DNA from: Chinchilla lanigera
Lineage: Eukaryota > Chordata > Mammalia > Rodentia > Chinchillidae
Direction: 5' to 3'
NCBI RefSeq assembly: GCF_000276665.1
Contig: NW_004955429.1
Coordinates: forward strand, 3,824,184-3,888,183
DNA: 64,000 nucleotides
In this document: positions 44,640 through 57,716 of the stretch, one piece after another
How positions within the stretch are numbered: the stretch's first letter is position 1
Layout of the letters: each line of letters opens with the position of its first letter
Made by a program: the position numbers and the translations under genes
Notes under the pieces: model-generated
What the model was told of the DNA's origin: nothing
Database searches by the model: none
Seen by the model: the letters and a program-made list of their open reading frames with translations, nothing else

Positions 44640-47410
44640 ATAAGAAACATAAACCAGACAAATATTGTCAACTGGAAGACTATTGGCATAGCTCTCATTC
44701 TGAGTTTTGAGTCCTATAAAAACTCGCATGACCAAGTTGCTAGAAATAATGCTAAACTTCATAAGTAAAATATAATGGTGATTTCTAATAATTTTGTTAA
44801 AAAATAATCGGTACTAGGATTCAAAGAATAATAGATAAAACCTGTATTTGGTAGGCAAAAAGTACTGTAGGCCTATAAAAATAAACAAATGATCAACCAC
44901 AATGTTAGTAAAGCAGTTTTTTTCTTATTTAAGAGGATGAATTGATAAAATCTGGAGTTAGGAACAGAAATGAAAAATGATCACTATGATTATTTTTTCA
45001 TAAAATGGCTATTAAATATTTGCTGTACATATTAACACACAAATAACAGGATGAAGGAAATATTCAGTTATTTACATTGAACACGTACAAAATGTTCTAA
45101 AATGGAGCCTAGCTGATTTTCAAAATTGAGGCCACATATTTAAATACTTCACAAGAAAAATCACTTGCTTGTTGAACTAAAATGTATACTATATAAGCAG
45201 AGTAGGTATTGGTAAATGAGCACTTTAATATTTTCTTAGCCTGTCTGCAGAAGACAGTTATATGGTTTCATGCTGATAGTGAAGATTATTTTCCTATCCT
45301 ATAATGAGAGAATGCAAACATAAATGTGAGCAGACAGCTGACATTCACAGTTCCAAATTTTATATTTCACTTTTAAACTGTGGTCTCAACTTTTATTACT
45401 AAACAAATCAGTAATGGAAATCTTCAGTGATTTAAAAGAAGATGTGACCTCAGTTTATACTAGATTCAGTAGTTTTAACTAAGCTAACTCAGTCTGCCTT
45501 ATAAAACTTAAGTGTAGGAAATAATATTTGTAAAGTACTTTTTAAATACCAAGTTCTACATAAATGTTAAATACTAAACTTAAGTACTAATGAAAGATTG
45601 GATTTTCTTGGAGAACAAAGTACTCACCAACAGGAATCTATTGTTCATAAATTATAGTTTTAATCATCACCACTCTTGCAAAATTTTTACAAGGGTTTTC
45701 AGCTATAGAAGTAAGTAGTATAATCACACCAACACTGTAATACCAAGGATGCCAAGAAATGGAAGCAAACTTGCAGAAAATTAACTTAGAAAAAAACACT
45801 TCAGATTGTCTTTTATATTCTTTCTAGAACTTTGTATCCATCATGTCTTTTATATTTTTCTGTATTTCTCCCGAGTGTTCATTTAATTCTGTTATATACT
45901 TATAGTGATCATGTCAAATAATAAGGCACTTCAGGAAGAATTAGACAAATAATGTACAGAAGAGTTGTTCAATGCATATTCTGATTCCATAAATTCCTAA
46001 AACACGGGTTTGGTACATCAGATATTAGTAAATGTAGTTCAGTGGTTTCTAACGCACTGTGAAATTATTGTCATCTTTATCCTCTTAGAAATGGAAGACA
46101 TCTCTATAATCTGTGCTTTTAATCTGGCACAAGTGTCACAAATGGAAGGGTGGGTTTAGAGAGATGTGTGATTTCTTCCTTTGATATTCATGTAGGTTCT
46201 GATGGTTGAAAGGTAGAAGCAACCAATCAGTAAAGCCACATATGCCTTTTATTCTTAACACTATAAGTTTGTGCAGGCATATTAAAAGTTTACACTCTAA
46301 AAAATGATTATCCAAATCGAGATACCATTCTAAAGCAAGAATGAATGGTAGGAAATATCTTATAATTTTGCATGAACGTTGTAATTGTTCCCTGTAATGG
46401 TTCCTTTTTTTATCTGAAACACTTTGAAAAGTGCTCTGGTCAGGTGTGGGACATTGTTGAGCTTGCTAAGAAACTGGCCATATTGATTTTTCATTAACTA
46501 AAATGATAGCTTTAACTTTATCTTATGGTTTTTTACTGGAATAACATTCAAAATAGTTTCATTGACCAGTCTGCCATGGATAGCAAATAATCTGATAAAA
46601 TGCTGGTCAGAGTACTAAAGTATGATCCTAGAAGACCCCTACAGATTCATTCCTCTTTTAGTCGGGAGCTTTTCTGTTGGATGGCCTAGTATTGGAACAG
46701 GTAAAGCAAGTATTTAAGTGCTTCTAAATAGTAGCTATGTACCTCCTATTAAAGAAAAAAGAACTGTTGGTGTGGTCAGGCTAGGCTATTGTTCTTAAAA
46801 GAAACAAGCCCTCACATGATCCAAATTTTGAAAAGCAACTTCAAATGCAAGGAGATATTAGCTACTTTTTCTTCTGTACATTTTTCCCTTGTTTTATAAA
46901 ATAACACTTGGCCCAATTTGGGGAGTCTGAGATCCTTGTTATATCCTGTATTGCCTGATTTTACCATATTAGCATATATCTCAGGACAGGCATTTCCACC
47001 CTCTGCCTCACCTCAGGACAGCTTAATATGAAAATTAAGTAGTTTCCTGCTCTTCCCACCACCCACTGGCTTCTGCTGAGGTTTTACACAGACTGGCCTA
47101 ACCCTCCCTCCCTCCCTCCTTCCCTTCCTCCCTCAGTCTTAGTTGGGGACTTCTTAAAAGAGGTCACATTTATTGCAAATGTTACATAGGAAAGAAAACT
47201 AAGTTTTAAGCAGAATCCCAAGAATACCCTTCCTTTATATGCATATTTTATGCTCAGGTTAGTAAGAACACAGGTGGAAGGCCAGCCCATCTCTGTAAAT
47301 AAATACTAGCTCAGGTTTAAAAAAGAATCTCCATCTCACCTGGGGAAAGTAGACTACTTTATTCTAACATTTTGGTTACATTTTTATTATAACCCTTACA
47401 ATATTTATTT
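44640..47410. other. Long unassigned segment, low in recognisable repeats
   Basis: About 2.8 kb without a gene or a confident interspersed repeat. A CCCT-type run lies at 47101-47133. This is the longest stretch in the window where I recognise no mobile element, so it may be unique ancestral DNA. Confidence 0.45.
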
Positions 47411-47414
47411 ATTT

Positions 47415-47494
47415 ATTTTTTGGTACTGGGAATTGAACTCAGGGCCTTGCACTTGCCAGGCAGGTGCTGTGCTGCTGAGCTATATCCCTGACCC
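47415..47494 (-). repeat. ID-type SINE, antisense
   Basis: 'tggtactgggaattgaactc', 'gcacttgccaggcaggtgct' and 'gctgagctatatccctgacc'. The flanking text 'aatatttattt' is repeated on both sides (about 47400 and 47499). Confidence 0.88.
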
Positions 47495-48687
47495 TATAAT
47501 ATTTATTTTACATCATTTACATATAGTAAAATATGCTGGAAATAATAGACAACCAAATATTTGTTGAATAAATAAGAAATTCAAATCCAGGGAATAGAAA
47601 AGCTAGGATGAGTACATATATATAAAAACGTATATTTTTATTTTATACAGGAAGTTGAGGAAAGGATGGCAGAAAAACTCTAGCAAAGGTAGGAGGGGCA
47701 CAGATTGATAAGTAGTTCTCTAACATTCAGATCTAATCCTGAGTCCTAACCAATTGAATCTCAGAAAATGTATAACAAATGAAAAAGTATCGCTTCCCTC
47801 CTAACACATCCCTCCCTGGAGAATGACTATGAAGAAACCTTCCATTGCTAACCTTCCTCGCCATCCCTGCTTCTGATTCTAGCATTAATCCTTTTAAAAT
47901 TAGTATATAAAATTGGCCAATGAGGTCAAGTCAAGAAAGTGGTGTTTTAGCTCTACAAATACCACCTCCAACACTCTGTTCACATATAAAAGACAGATTT
48001 GAGAAAAGAGTAAAAAAGGACAGCAATTCAGAGAAATTTTGACTGAACAAAATAAAAAATATTACCAATGTATGTTCGCTTGGGATAAAGGTCCAAGCAT
48101 CATTTTACTCCATTTCTTCAGTAGACCTCTTCTGACTATAGTACTGCCAATAAGATTGTATAATCATTGCTCTGTGTTATTTTAAAATACTGAATTTTAT
48201 GAAAAAGTATGAATTTGTGAATATTCACAGAACATAGTGACTAAGGAAAGATATTGCTCTATGCCCTACTCACTTCTAAATTATCGTCAAATAGATTAAA
48301 AGAAAATCTATTTTAATTCACCTTTTTATCAGCCAGGTGGATAAAATTCATAGTTAAAAACAGAAATCCAGTCCCTACCATCTTCTTATCACCCCATGAT
48401 TCAACTTTATCAACTTTTATGGCCACCAAGATCATTTTTGCAAGAATCAAACTACTTCCCTAAAGCAAGCAAGACACAATCCACAGAATTATTTCACCAG
48501 TAGATTTTCCAAAGGAGTTTTAAAGTACAATTTTTGTTGAGTCTCGTCAGAAAATAGCAGCTTGACTCTCCAGGACACTGAGGTAGCTCAAATTTTATAG
48601 GCCATTACTGGTGAACCTATTGCTTGCATCCCACAACAGGCTACTTGTATCATTGAAAGCTCTAGAAGGTTCACCATCACTGTATAT
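47495..48687. other. Unassigned DNA
   Basis: No gene or named repeat was recognised. Confidence 0.4.
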
Positions 48688-49113
48688 AAGCTGAATAATG
48701 CCACACCCTAAAAATGTCTACTTCAGGGGACTTTGCGGCATGACTAACTAGCTTAAGGACTTGGTAATGCGAGCTTATCCTAGTTTACCCAGGTGGGTGC
48801 AATGTAATCATAAGGGTCCTTTTAAAAGCCAGGCAGGAAGACGAGAAATAGGAAATGAGATGGAGCAAAACAAGTGGATGTCAGAGTGATGCCAGGAAAC
48901 CCACAAGCCAAGGAATGTGGGCAGCCTCTAGAAGCTAAGAAAGGTCAGGAAGCAGATTCTTCCCTACACTCTCCAGAGGGAACCAACCCTGCTCTCACCC
49001 TGACTTTATGACATTGAGATGAATACCAGGATCCTGACCTCCAACAGATAATCAATTTATGTCCAAGTCACGGTTGGGTAATTTGTTAAAGCAGCCATTG
49101 GAAGCTAATACCC
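48688..49113 (+). mobile_element. MLT1-type (MaLR) solo LTR
   Basis: Sense-order hallmarks: 'ctgaataatgccacacccta', 'ttatcctagtttacccaggt', 'gcaatgtaatcataagggtc', 'gtcagagtgatgccaggaaa', 'ggcagcctctagaagctaag', 'gaccccaac'-region equivalents and an end at 'cattggaagctaata'. It is an old mammalian family and only the LTR is present. Confidence 0.82.
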
Positions 49114-50480
49114 TTTTTCACAGCCAGTTAGACTTGGGTTGTAAACGGTGAAATGCTAAACATCAAGAGTTCAGCTTGTTTAATTTTCTTTAGACTTCAA
49201 AATAGAATTTAATATTTTATAAATTAATCAGCTGCCTGACTAGAGTGAATCTTCAAAGTAATTTTCAGTGGGCCTGAAAAGCAGATTACTGAAGCTTCTG
49301 CTTTTTCATGTACCACATTTTAGTTTCCAAATTCTACAGCTTGATGTTTCCTTCTGGTAGAGGAAAATGTGTACTGGATTCAGGATGAAAGGCCCTTTGA
49401 GATGTATTGTATACTCATTGTTGGGGCATTCCAATAACAATCTGATTTTGGTGCTACCAGGGAAAGTAACTGTTCAATTTCCATTTCTTTGGTAATGCAG
49501 AATACTAGGTAGGGCCAATGCATTCCCCCTTTCCATTCCACTAATGTACAATTTGTAGCTTCTTAGTGCTATTAATACTGTAACCTGTTTCTGTAAAACT
49601 GTAGTACTTATTGATGAGATTATAAATTCATATTTTCGCACAATTTGAACAAAGTATGAGTATTAAAGGGTCTTTCTTTTTTTAAAATATCACTTCTGGA
49701 ACATATTTATACTAAGAAAATAAGTAGCCTTTAATGTCTGTTTCTATTGTCTGTGTCCTTTTGTCTCTTAGACATAAAAGAATATTCAGAAAAGAAACAG
49801 GTCTACCCAAAAAGGCCTCTGAGCCAATATTTTCAGGAGTTGGCTTGAAAGCTCTGTCCATTCACTTGAAACGTGAACACAACATATCTGCCTATCACAC
49901 ACCACAGCTTTGAAGAATAAACCAGTCATAGAATAGAATAATTTAGGAGGAAAAATTCCAAAAGAATAGAATAATTCAGACAACAAAATATTCTTTGGCA
50001 AGTTTCAAGCAATCATACACACAGAGCCCTAAATGAATACCATGCAGTATAGATGTAGAAGAGCACACGCATCTACCAAAACAGGAACCAAAATCCTCCA
50101 CAAGACATTTGTACCAAAGACTACAGCTCTGTAGAGGCCAAAGACAGATTGGGTGCTGATAGAGATGATGGTGCGAAAATGTGGTGGTGTGGAACAGGGA
50201 CCAAGCTTCTCACCTAGGCACTTTAATAAACTACAGTGCTGTCACCAGATGACTGAGCTGCCTATTCTTCAGCGCTTTCATTTGCAAAATGAAAACTGTG
50301 CCAGATGATCACCAAAATCATCTTCAATTTCAAAATTCTGTAACTCTTCGGAGAAGTCTGAAGCACTCCATAATGTAATGGCAGCATTTATTATTATGCA
50401 TGAGGAAGTATGGTAGATCCCAGACCACAGTTTAATGCCTGGAAACTATGAATGCTATTCATGCTAAAAGAGACAGCAAA
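49114..50480. other. Unassigned DNA with a possible MIR fragment
   Basis: No gene recognised. 50255-50345 ('ttcatttgcaaaatgaaaac', 'ccagatgatcaccaaaatca', 'tttcaaaattctgtaac') resembles the antisense 5' part of a MIR. Confidence 0.45.
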
Positions 50481-50995
50481 AGTAACTAAGTCAATGACCT
50501 CAAAATGAAGACATTATCCTGGACTGTCAGTGGGGATTTAATCTAAGCATAGAGGTCCTAAAAGTGGAGAACTTTTCCTGACTCTGGTCAGAGGGAGATA
50601 GACCACAAAAGAAGGGTCAGAGAAGCATCACTTCACTTACTTTAAAGATGGAGGATGCAGGGCTGGGGATTTAGCTCAGCAGCACAACACCTGTCTGGCA
50701 AGCGCAAGGTCATGAGTTCAATTCCTGGTACTGGAAGAAAACTAACCAAACAAACAAAAGCAAAAACAAAGATGGAGGATACAAAGCAAAAGAATGTTGG
50801 CAGTATTTGGGACCTAGGACAGACAAGGAAACAGATTCTCTCCCACAGCCTCTTGAAAGAAGTTCAGTTCTGTTGACACCAACTCAGTGAAATCTATACC
50901 CAACACTTCTAACCTACAGTCCTTTAAAGTTATAAATTTGTACTGTTTTAAATCACCAAACTTGCTGCAATATCAATAGATAACTAATACAACAC
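50481..50995 (+). mobile_element. MLT1-type (MaLR) LTR interrupted by an ID SINE
   Basis: The left part has 'tcaatgacctcaaaatgaag', 'attatcctggactgtcagtg' and 'ggtcctaaaagtggagaact'. The right part has 'gttggcagtatttgggacct', 'aacagattctctcccacagc' and 'gataactaatacaaca'. The ID SINE at 50661-50767 splits it. Confidence 0.78.
50661..50767 (+). repeat. ID-type SINE nested in an MLT1 LTR
   Basis: 'ggctggggatttagctcagc' and 'ggtcatgagttcaattcctg' are followed by an A/C-rich tail. The 13-bp duplication (aaagatggaggat) lies at 50644-50656 and 50768-50780. Confidence 0.92.
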
Positions 50996-50996
50996 A

Positions 50997-51190
50997 CTCT
51001 GCTTGGTACTTTCCAAGCACCTTAGTTAATCCTCAATGAAATGCTACAAGGTAGAAACTATAAATAACATTTTAGCAATGAGACCATTGGGACACACAGA
51101 CATTAAGCAACTTTTCCAAACTGGCATAGATTGTAAAATCAAGTCAAGATTTGAACCTGGGTACATCTGATTTCACTTAGTGTTTTGAAG
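50997..51190 (+). repeat. MIR SINE
   Basis: 'gcttggtactttccaagcac', 'taatcctcaatgaaatgcta', 'aaggtagaaactataaataa' and 'aagatttgaacctgggtaca' follow MIR order. Confidence 0.65.
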
Positions 51191-51570
51191 CTTCCCCAGA
51201 GCATCTCTCACCTGTTCCAGGTACATTGGAGAATACCACAAAACAGAATTTAGGTATTTTATCAACTGTTACAGTAGCTAGGTTCAAGTTCAATATCTCA
51301 AAATTCTTACATATTTTCTTCATTTTGAAGGAATTTTCCCATGAGAAGTCTTCACAGGAAACAAAATGAGAATGAATTCAACATTGGCTTTGTAGACACA
51401 ACTATTATATATTTTATAAATTGTACTTTGATTTCATCTCTTCCTTACCTGTACTGTGTGAACAATAGACAGCACCTTAGAAAACAGAGTGAAGAAATCT
51501 GTAAGGAACACATAGGCTTGGAAAGAGTCAAAGTAAAGATGTACCTGTGGAAGCTTATAAATTGAAATGT

Positions 51571-51660
51571 GGCTGGGAATATAGCTCAGTGGCATAAGCA
51601 CTTGCCTGGCAAGCCTGAGGTCATGAATTTGATTCCCAGTACTAAAATAAAATAAAATAA
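51571..51660 (+). repeat. ID-type SINE, diverged
   Basis: 'ggctgggaatatagctcagt', 'gcacttgcctggcaagcctg' and 'gaatttgattcccagtacta' precede an AAAAT tail. A short direct repeat 'aaatgt' flanks it. Confidence 0.88.
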
Positions 51661-52330
51661 AATGTGTTTTCATCTATATTCAATTCTATCTTCTTAAAAT
51701 ATTTTTAAATTACCAATTCTTTCAAATATACAAAAAGAGAAAATTTTCATTTATTATGGACACTTACAATTTTGAGACACTATTAATAATTTCTTTAGCT
51801 TTTTTGGGGGGAAAAAGAGTGATCTTTATTGTCAGGTGACTTAAAATTTTTTATTATTACATGCCTGCAGTACATAATGCTTAGAGTCCTTATATGGACT
51901 TTGTACATGTACATAACACATCTTCGTTTCTCCTTCACGCCCTTGACTTCCTTCTCTCCCCTCTCCCTCCATCTCTTGATCCCCTTCCCATTTGAGGGAG
52001 ATCTATCTCTCTATTTTCTCTTATCTATCTTTTATTTTGCTCTTTACTTATAATTTGGGTTTCTCATGTTACAGAAACCGTGTGATACTTAAGCTTATGT
52101 GTCTGTTTCATTTCACTGAACATCATAGTGTCAAGGTGAATCTATTTTCCTACAAATGACACAAGTTTATTTTCCTTTATGGCAGAGTAGTACTCCATTG
52201 TGTGTAAATATCACATTATCTTTATCCACTCACCTGGTGATGGGTATATAGGCTGCTTCCAAGAATTAGATATTATGCATTGTGCTGTGGTAAACATGGC
52301 TACATGTGGTGACTTTATATGCCTTAAAAC
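51661..52330 (-). mobile_element. L1 3' end, antisense
   Basis: From about 51830 the plus strand reads antisense L1: 'ttgtacatgtacataacaca', 'cagagtagtactccattgtg', 'tttatccactcacctggtga' and 'gctgcttccaagaattagat'. The 3' end lies to the left and the 5' truncation is near 52330. Confidence 0.75.
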
Positions 52331-53463
52331 TAGAATGTGAGATATCTCATTGCTTCATTCTCACAGAGCAATATTTCTTTGTTCAAAATAAAGTAACTGA
52401 CATAGGAATTTCCTATATGCCTATTTGAAACTTTTAAGAGTAAAATGGGGAAAGAGCAACTTTTGTTATATAGGGTTATATAGGATTTTGTTATATAGGG
52501 TGTTTGTAAGATCAGTAGCACAGCTCCAAGACCAAGGATTAGATAAGTCATGTTTAAATTACCTTTGGTGCCTTCTACTCAATATGCTCAAGAGGGAGAT
52601 CACAGTGCTCACAAGGACTATAAATCAGTGCTGTTTTACAGACCCTAACACTTGTGCCTCTCCTCATACAAATATCTTGTTGCCTAACGCTCTGGTATTA
52701 CTAAAATGAACGATGATACCTATACCTCATTTGAGGGCATTCTAATATGTAATAACTTCTAAAGACTATACTTTTAACTTGTTTTCCCTACCTGAAAAAT
52801 AAGAGAAGTCTTTATTAAAATATCTTTGTGGTTAACATGTAAACCATGGTGAAAGTTAATATTAAACAACAAATTTCCATTTTTCTATAAGAAAAACCAT
52901 TGGCAATAAAAAAGAAAAGAAAAACAAGCAGATTTCTACTATCATCACTACATTTGCACTATTAATGACCATACATTATTAAGACTATAAAAATGAAACA
53001 GGTCTCTCTCCACAGTTAATCATCCAATCCTGTACTTCTTTACTTTGTAATATTTTAATATTAATTTATTTTATGTTTAAATTCATTATACATAAAATAC
53101 AAGTAGTTACATTACAGCATTAATAGGAATATGGACATTTTTTCAGACATAGGTTCAGGATCACCAGGGGTACTCTTGTTGCCTGATTTCAAAAGAGATA
53201 AAAGTACTACAAAGACTTTGGTAACTTTTGTTCTTTGATAGATGTCAAAAATCTTGTAGAGAACCTCAGAACACAGTAACTTGGGCCAGAGAAGGCCTCC
53301 ATCCTAGAGAGGCTTAGTAGACCTCCCATTGGTCAACCAGTAGGAGGATCCTTTTGTCTCTGTTTGCCAAAGTTGCCTGACAGCCCCAAAGAAGAAAAGA
53401 TTAGGTGCATTCTTGTGGCAATAAAAGACAGAGGGAATCTTTCCTTAGTCACAGGCAAGTGGA
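52331..53463. other. Unassigned DNA
   Basis: No gene recognised. A short local repeat of 'gttatataggg' lies at 52465-52501. Confidence 0.4.
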
Positions 53464-53820
53464 CTACTATGGTCTAAATATTCATATCCCCTCAAATTCA
53501 TGCATTTAAATTCTTAGCCACCAAGGAGATGGTATTAGAGGTGGGACTCCCAGGATGTGGTAGGGTCATAAGGCCTGAGTCCTCATAAATAGGAAATGTG
53601 CATTTAGGAAAGAGGATCCAAAGAGCTGCCTTGCCTCTTCTATCATGAGGACAGAGCAAGAAGTCACAATCGATGAATCAGAAAGTGGTTCTTACCAGAA
53701 TATTCTGACACCTTAACTTTGGATTTTGTAGCTTCCAGAACTGTGAGAACGTTTCTATTGTTTATGAGCTACCAAGCCTGTTCAATTTTGCTGCGGCAGC
53801 CTGAGCTGATCTTGACACAG
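53464..53820 (+). mobile_element. MLT1-type (MaLR) solo LTR
   Basis: 'actatggtctaaatattcat', 'gagatggtattagaggtggg', 'gggtcataaggcctgagtcc', 'tatcatgaggacagagcaag', 'gcttccagaactgtgagaac' and 'ctgcggcagcctgagctgat' are in the standard sense order for this ancient family. Confidence 0.85.
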
Positions 53821-54490
53821 ACACTGGCTCCCACCTCAACACGGAGCCAAATATAGCAAATGCCATTTGTTTTAGAAAATGAGCTATATTACTTGAATAT
53901 ATTAACTATGAATATAACTGACATTTCTATGTTCAGTGACGGAGCAAATGCATCATGTTTAGACATTTAGTTTTTAATATAAAGAATTTGGAACATTTTG
54001 TCCATGAATGACTTAAACCATAAGTACCTGAAGACTGAAATTTCAAACACTCTTTTAAATGAATCAAAATAAATAAATTTATGAGATATCATGTTTACTA
54101 TGGTAACTGTATTTAATATATTGTATACTTAAAAATTGCTAAGAAATTACACTTTAAGAATTCTCATCACAAAAAATATATATGTGAGATAACATATGTT
54201 AATTAGCTAGATTTAGACATTCCAAAATGTATGAATATATCAGGACATTATACACACCATCAACATATAAAATAAAAATAATTACTTCTTAAAATGATCA
54301 TCAGTCCCAAGCAAAACCACAAAAATATTTCCAAGGAACTCTTTACATCTTTATATTTTGAGATCTATTTGAATTTAATGCTACACAGTATGGAGAGTGT
54401 TTCCAGTTGAATCTCTAAATCAGTGAATCCTGAGGAATTTCTTTTTGGTGACATTAAGCCACAGATTGAGAAAGTATTATCAATCACAAA
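53821..54490. other. Unassigned AT-rich DNA
   Basis: No gene or named repeat was recognised. Confidence 0.4.
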
Positions 54491-54900
54491 TGCATATAAT
54501 GCTTGGAAAATAATTACAAAGACAAAAATCTAATAATGTAAATAGACATCAGCAAGCAAAAAACAACAAAAGAAAAACAACAACCAAAAAGTCAGAGAAA
54601 GAAACATTATCAAAGAGCTACTACAACAAGACTGACAGGTGACTTTTTATCAGACACGGTGGGATCCAGAAGACAATATAATGAGATCTCAACATCCCAA
54701 AAGAAAGTGTTGCTTTAGCATGTTATATCACTCATAAATTAATTTGAAATACACATATTTTCAGATAAGCAAAGACAAAAACAAATTCCATTGGCCTCAG
54801 AGCAGCACTAAAGAAAATATTAATAGTCTTTGTGCAGAGGAAAAATGCTTCGAAATGGTAGTCTGAAGATAAAAGGAAAAATGAAGAATAGAAAGATTAA
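54491..54900 (+). mobile_element. Old L1M/HAL1-like fragment
   Basis: 'caggtgactttttatcagac', 'ggatccagaagacaatataa', 'ttttcagataagcaaagaca' and 'agagcagcactaaagaaaat' follow the order of the L1M/HAL1 ORF1-like region (nucleotide level; no frame survives). Confidence 0.55.
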
Positions 54901-55795
54901 ATATGTTAAAATATACTAAAGATAAGTTGGTAGAGAAGTTGTGTACTTATAAGGTCTATGTACTGTCTGGGAATAGAATTTGTATTTGATTTTGGTGAGT
55001 CATTATGGATATTGTAATTTCTAAGGAAATATGTAAAAGGATATATAACTATGAAGCTAATAGGAAAAAGGAAACAATATGAAATAATGAGCACAAAAGA
55101 AGGGAATCTGAGAGAGAGGAAAGAACAGGTGCATATTTTTGTGGAAGATCCGGCTGCACTGTAGTAGGAGTGCTCGTTGTAGTTTCTTCCACCAGCAGTA
55201 GAAGGTCCTTTGTTACCGTTTTTTGGTGTAAGGAAACCAATCATTTCCTTCTCTCCTTCATAACTGTTATTTTTAGTGCTTTTCCTGTCTTATTTATTCA
55301 GAACTTTAACCTGACACAGTTCTTAAAGGCCTACAGTAGTCTTTCACAGAATTGATTCAATGCTTAGTACATTCTTAATCTGTATTTTTAAAAACTAGGA
55401 GCAAATAAAAATTGAAAGATATGAAGGACCCATTTTTTTGACTATTGCCCCCTATAACTGGCCCCTCTATTCCTATCTCTTCAAAACCAGCAATCACTGA
55501 AAAGAGTTCCTGGTAATTACTACTCTAAAATTGCTCTTAATTTCTTTTCCATTTTAGCATATTTCAAGACACAAATTTACCATATCTTTCTAAAACTTAT
55601 ATTAAGCAGTATAGAAGCCAGAAGACAACCTAAGAATAATTCATTTTATTACTGAGTACTAGCCCTCTCAAATACCATGCTCAATTAGTCACAAAGTTCT
55701 TGTTTCATCACTTTACTTTCATATTAAGCCATGATATATTTATGCTATCTCTGACACTTTAAATTCTGGGGGTCCACATGTATCACTGTAATATA
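54901..55795. other. Unassigned DNA
   Basis: No recognised gene. Overlapping short open frames on both strands at 54906-55355 have no family resemblance and share no consistent frame. Confidence 0.4.
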
Positions 55796-55799
55796 ATGT

Positions 55800-56490
55800 C
55801 TTTAATTATTTTGGGAAAATACCTAGAAGGGGAATGCTAGGTCAAAAGGAATTTCTGCTTTTAGTTGAAAAATCTGCACAATGATTTCCATAATGATTGT
55901 AGTAGAGCAACACAATTCACAAAAGCTAAATCCTGAAAGAAGCATGTATTTCCATCAACAGATGAATGTATAAAAAAAAATGTGATATCTGTACAAGATG
56001 GAATAGTATTTTGCTATAAAGAAGAGTAAATTTGAGACACTTTTAGGAAAAGTAGGTAAACTTGGAAAATATAATATTAAGTGAAATAAATCAGACCCAC
56101 CAGTTTAATGCTGTATCATGTCTCTCATTTGAGTAAAGCAAAGTAGAAGCAAAGAACAAAATAAATAATTGACAGCAGAACACAGGGAGATAGATCTTTT
56201 GCAAACAAGGAGTCCAAGCAACTGAGGAGAAGGGGAGAGGAAAGGGAAATGAAAACATTTAAGATGTGTCATGTACATGTAACCAAACACCCACAATGAA
56301 TGTAAACACATATGCTGTAAACATGAAATAATAATAACAATAATGGAAATGGGGGAAGAGCTTCTAGAGGTAGAGACAGGGAGGTGGAAGGGAAGAGAAG
56401 GGGAAATTAGAAAAAGAATCAAGATGTGTTAGTTACATGTTCTGATTCCCTATGATAAATGCAAACTGATGTACTAATAAATATGCTCTT
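55800..56490 (+). mobile_element. L1 3' end with duplicated 3'-UTR segment
   Basis: 'gatttccataatgattgtag', 'atggaatagtattttgctat', 'ttaagtgaaataaatcagac' and 'atgtgtcatgtacatgtaac' identify L1. The purine-rich, then 'aagatgtg' and 'tacatgt' 3' UTR module occurs twice, at about 56220-56330 and 56345-56475. Confidence 0.75.
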
Positions 56491-57716
56491 TTACTTTTGA
56501 AGGAAGTACTTTTTAAAAGGTTAGATTATAGCTGGCGATGATACTCCATATTTGCTATCCACTGAACTGCTCTCATTTGAGTAAAGATCATCCACTGTCC
56601 GTGCTGTTTCAGATTCTTGTTTATCCAGTGCACTAGTCTTTTGCCTTCCTACTGTGGATTTCAATACCTGATAGGCCTTTCTGTAATAACCCATGAAGAT
56701 GTGGTTTTCTTTCTGACTAAACATCTTTCCAACTCTTACTATAATAACACTATTATTATTTTAAAGGAAAAGAAATTTAGCTTTGTTGCAGAACTTTTGG
56801 AAGACACAGAAAATCACTCCAAAGAAATAAAAGGCACCTGAAATGCGTCATCTTGAGACTCACTTAAAATTCTTGGTGTATACTCTTGGGGGTGAAAAGT
56901 AATCCTTTCTGTGTTTCGGATGTTTATTCTGTCTCTGGAATCTACCCCTTTTTGCCTATGGTTATATAGGAATAATAATTAGTACCTTTTTCTTTCCAGG
57001 CTGTGTTGCGTATAAACTACGTATGAATGATGGGAGAAGCTCTCCCTCCCAAAAAAATACTGTAACTCATTCTCTGTCACAAGACTCATGATTCTGCACA
57101 CATTTTTGTTCTAATTCTTGCACAGAAACTCAAGACTTCTGCTTAGGAGATGAATCTGCGGGGTCAGCCAAATGGGAGGTGTTCTGGACATAAGTGTGTT
57201 TCCAGCCTTCTCCACCTGACAGAGTTGCATCTTCTAAGGTCTTCCAATAAAGAAAATACCAAGCCAAGAGGAGCATTGCAGAAAGTCTCTGATGTAGGAG
57301 ACTTTGTTCAGATGACTAACAAACTTCCTGTTTCCTATTCTGGGAGAGTGAAATTTAGATCTCAGTCATTTGAACATGAGTAAAAATGCTTTGGCATCCC
57401 TCTTCATCAGCTCAGGTATAAAGAGTACACATCGTTAACCTCTCAGCCAATACTAATTATTCAGAATTTCCAAAAATTAAAATTCAAGGATTTTCAGAAG
57501 GAAAAGAAGCTGGGACTCTCTTATGTCCACATTTTGATTTAATTACAAGAGGAAGTGTCAGCATATGACTAAAGCCTAATAAACGTCCTGATTCCTTTGA
57601 TTTTGCCCAATCTCCTGAAAGTTAAGTATAAAAACCTGTTTATCTTTTATTATCTGAAGGTTCTCCATAGATGATTGAGTTTTTTTGTTTTTCAATTCTA
57701 GGCTGTTTGTGATTGG
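56491..57716. other. Unassigned DNA
   Basis: No gene recognised. Open frames at 56521-56724 (minus), 56617-56841 (plus) and 57150-57383 (plus) resemble no family I know. Confidence 0.4.

Noticed and set aside
56105..56422. Minus-strand 105-codon Ser/Pro-rich open frame
   Set aside because: It is the antisense of a purine-rich L1 3' UTR.
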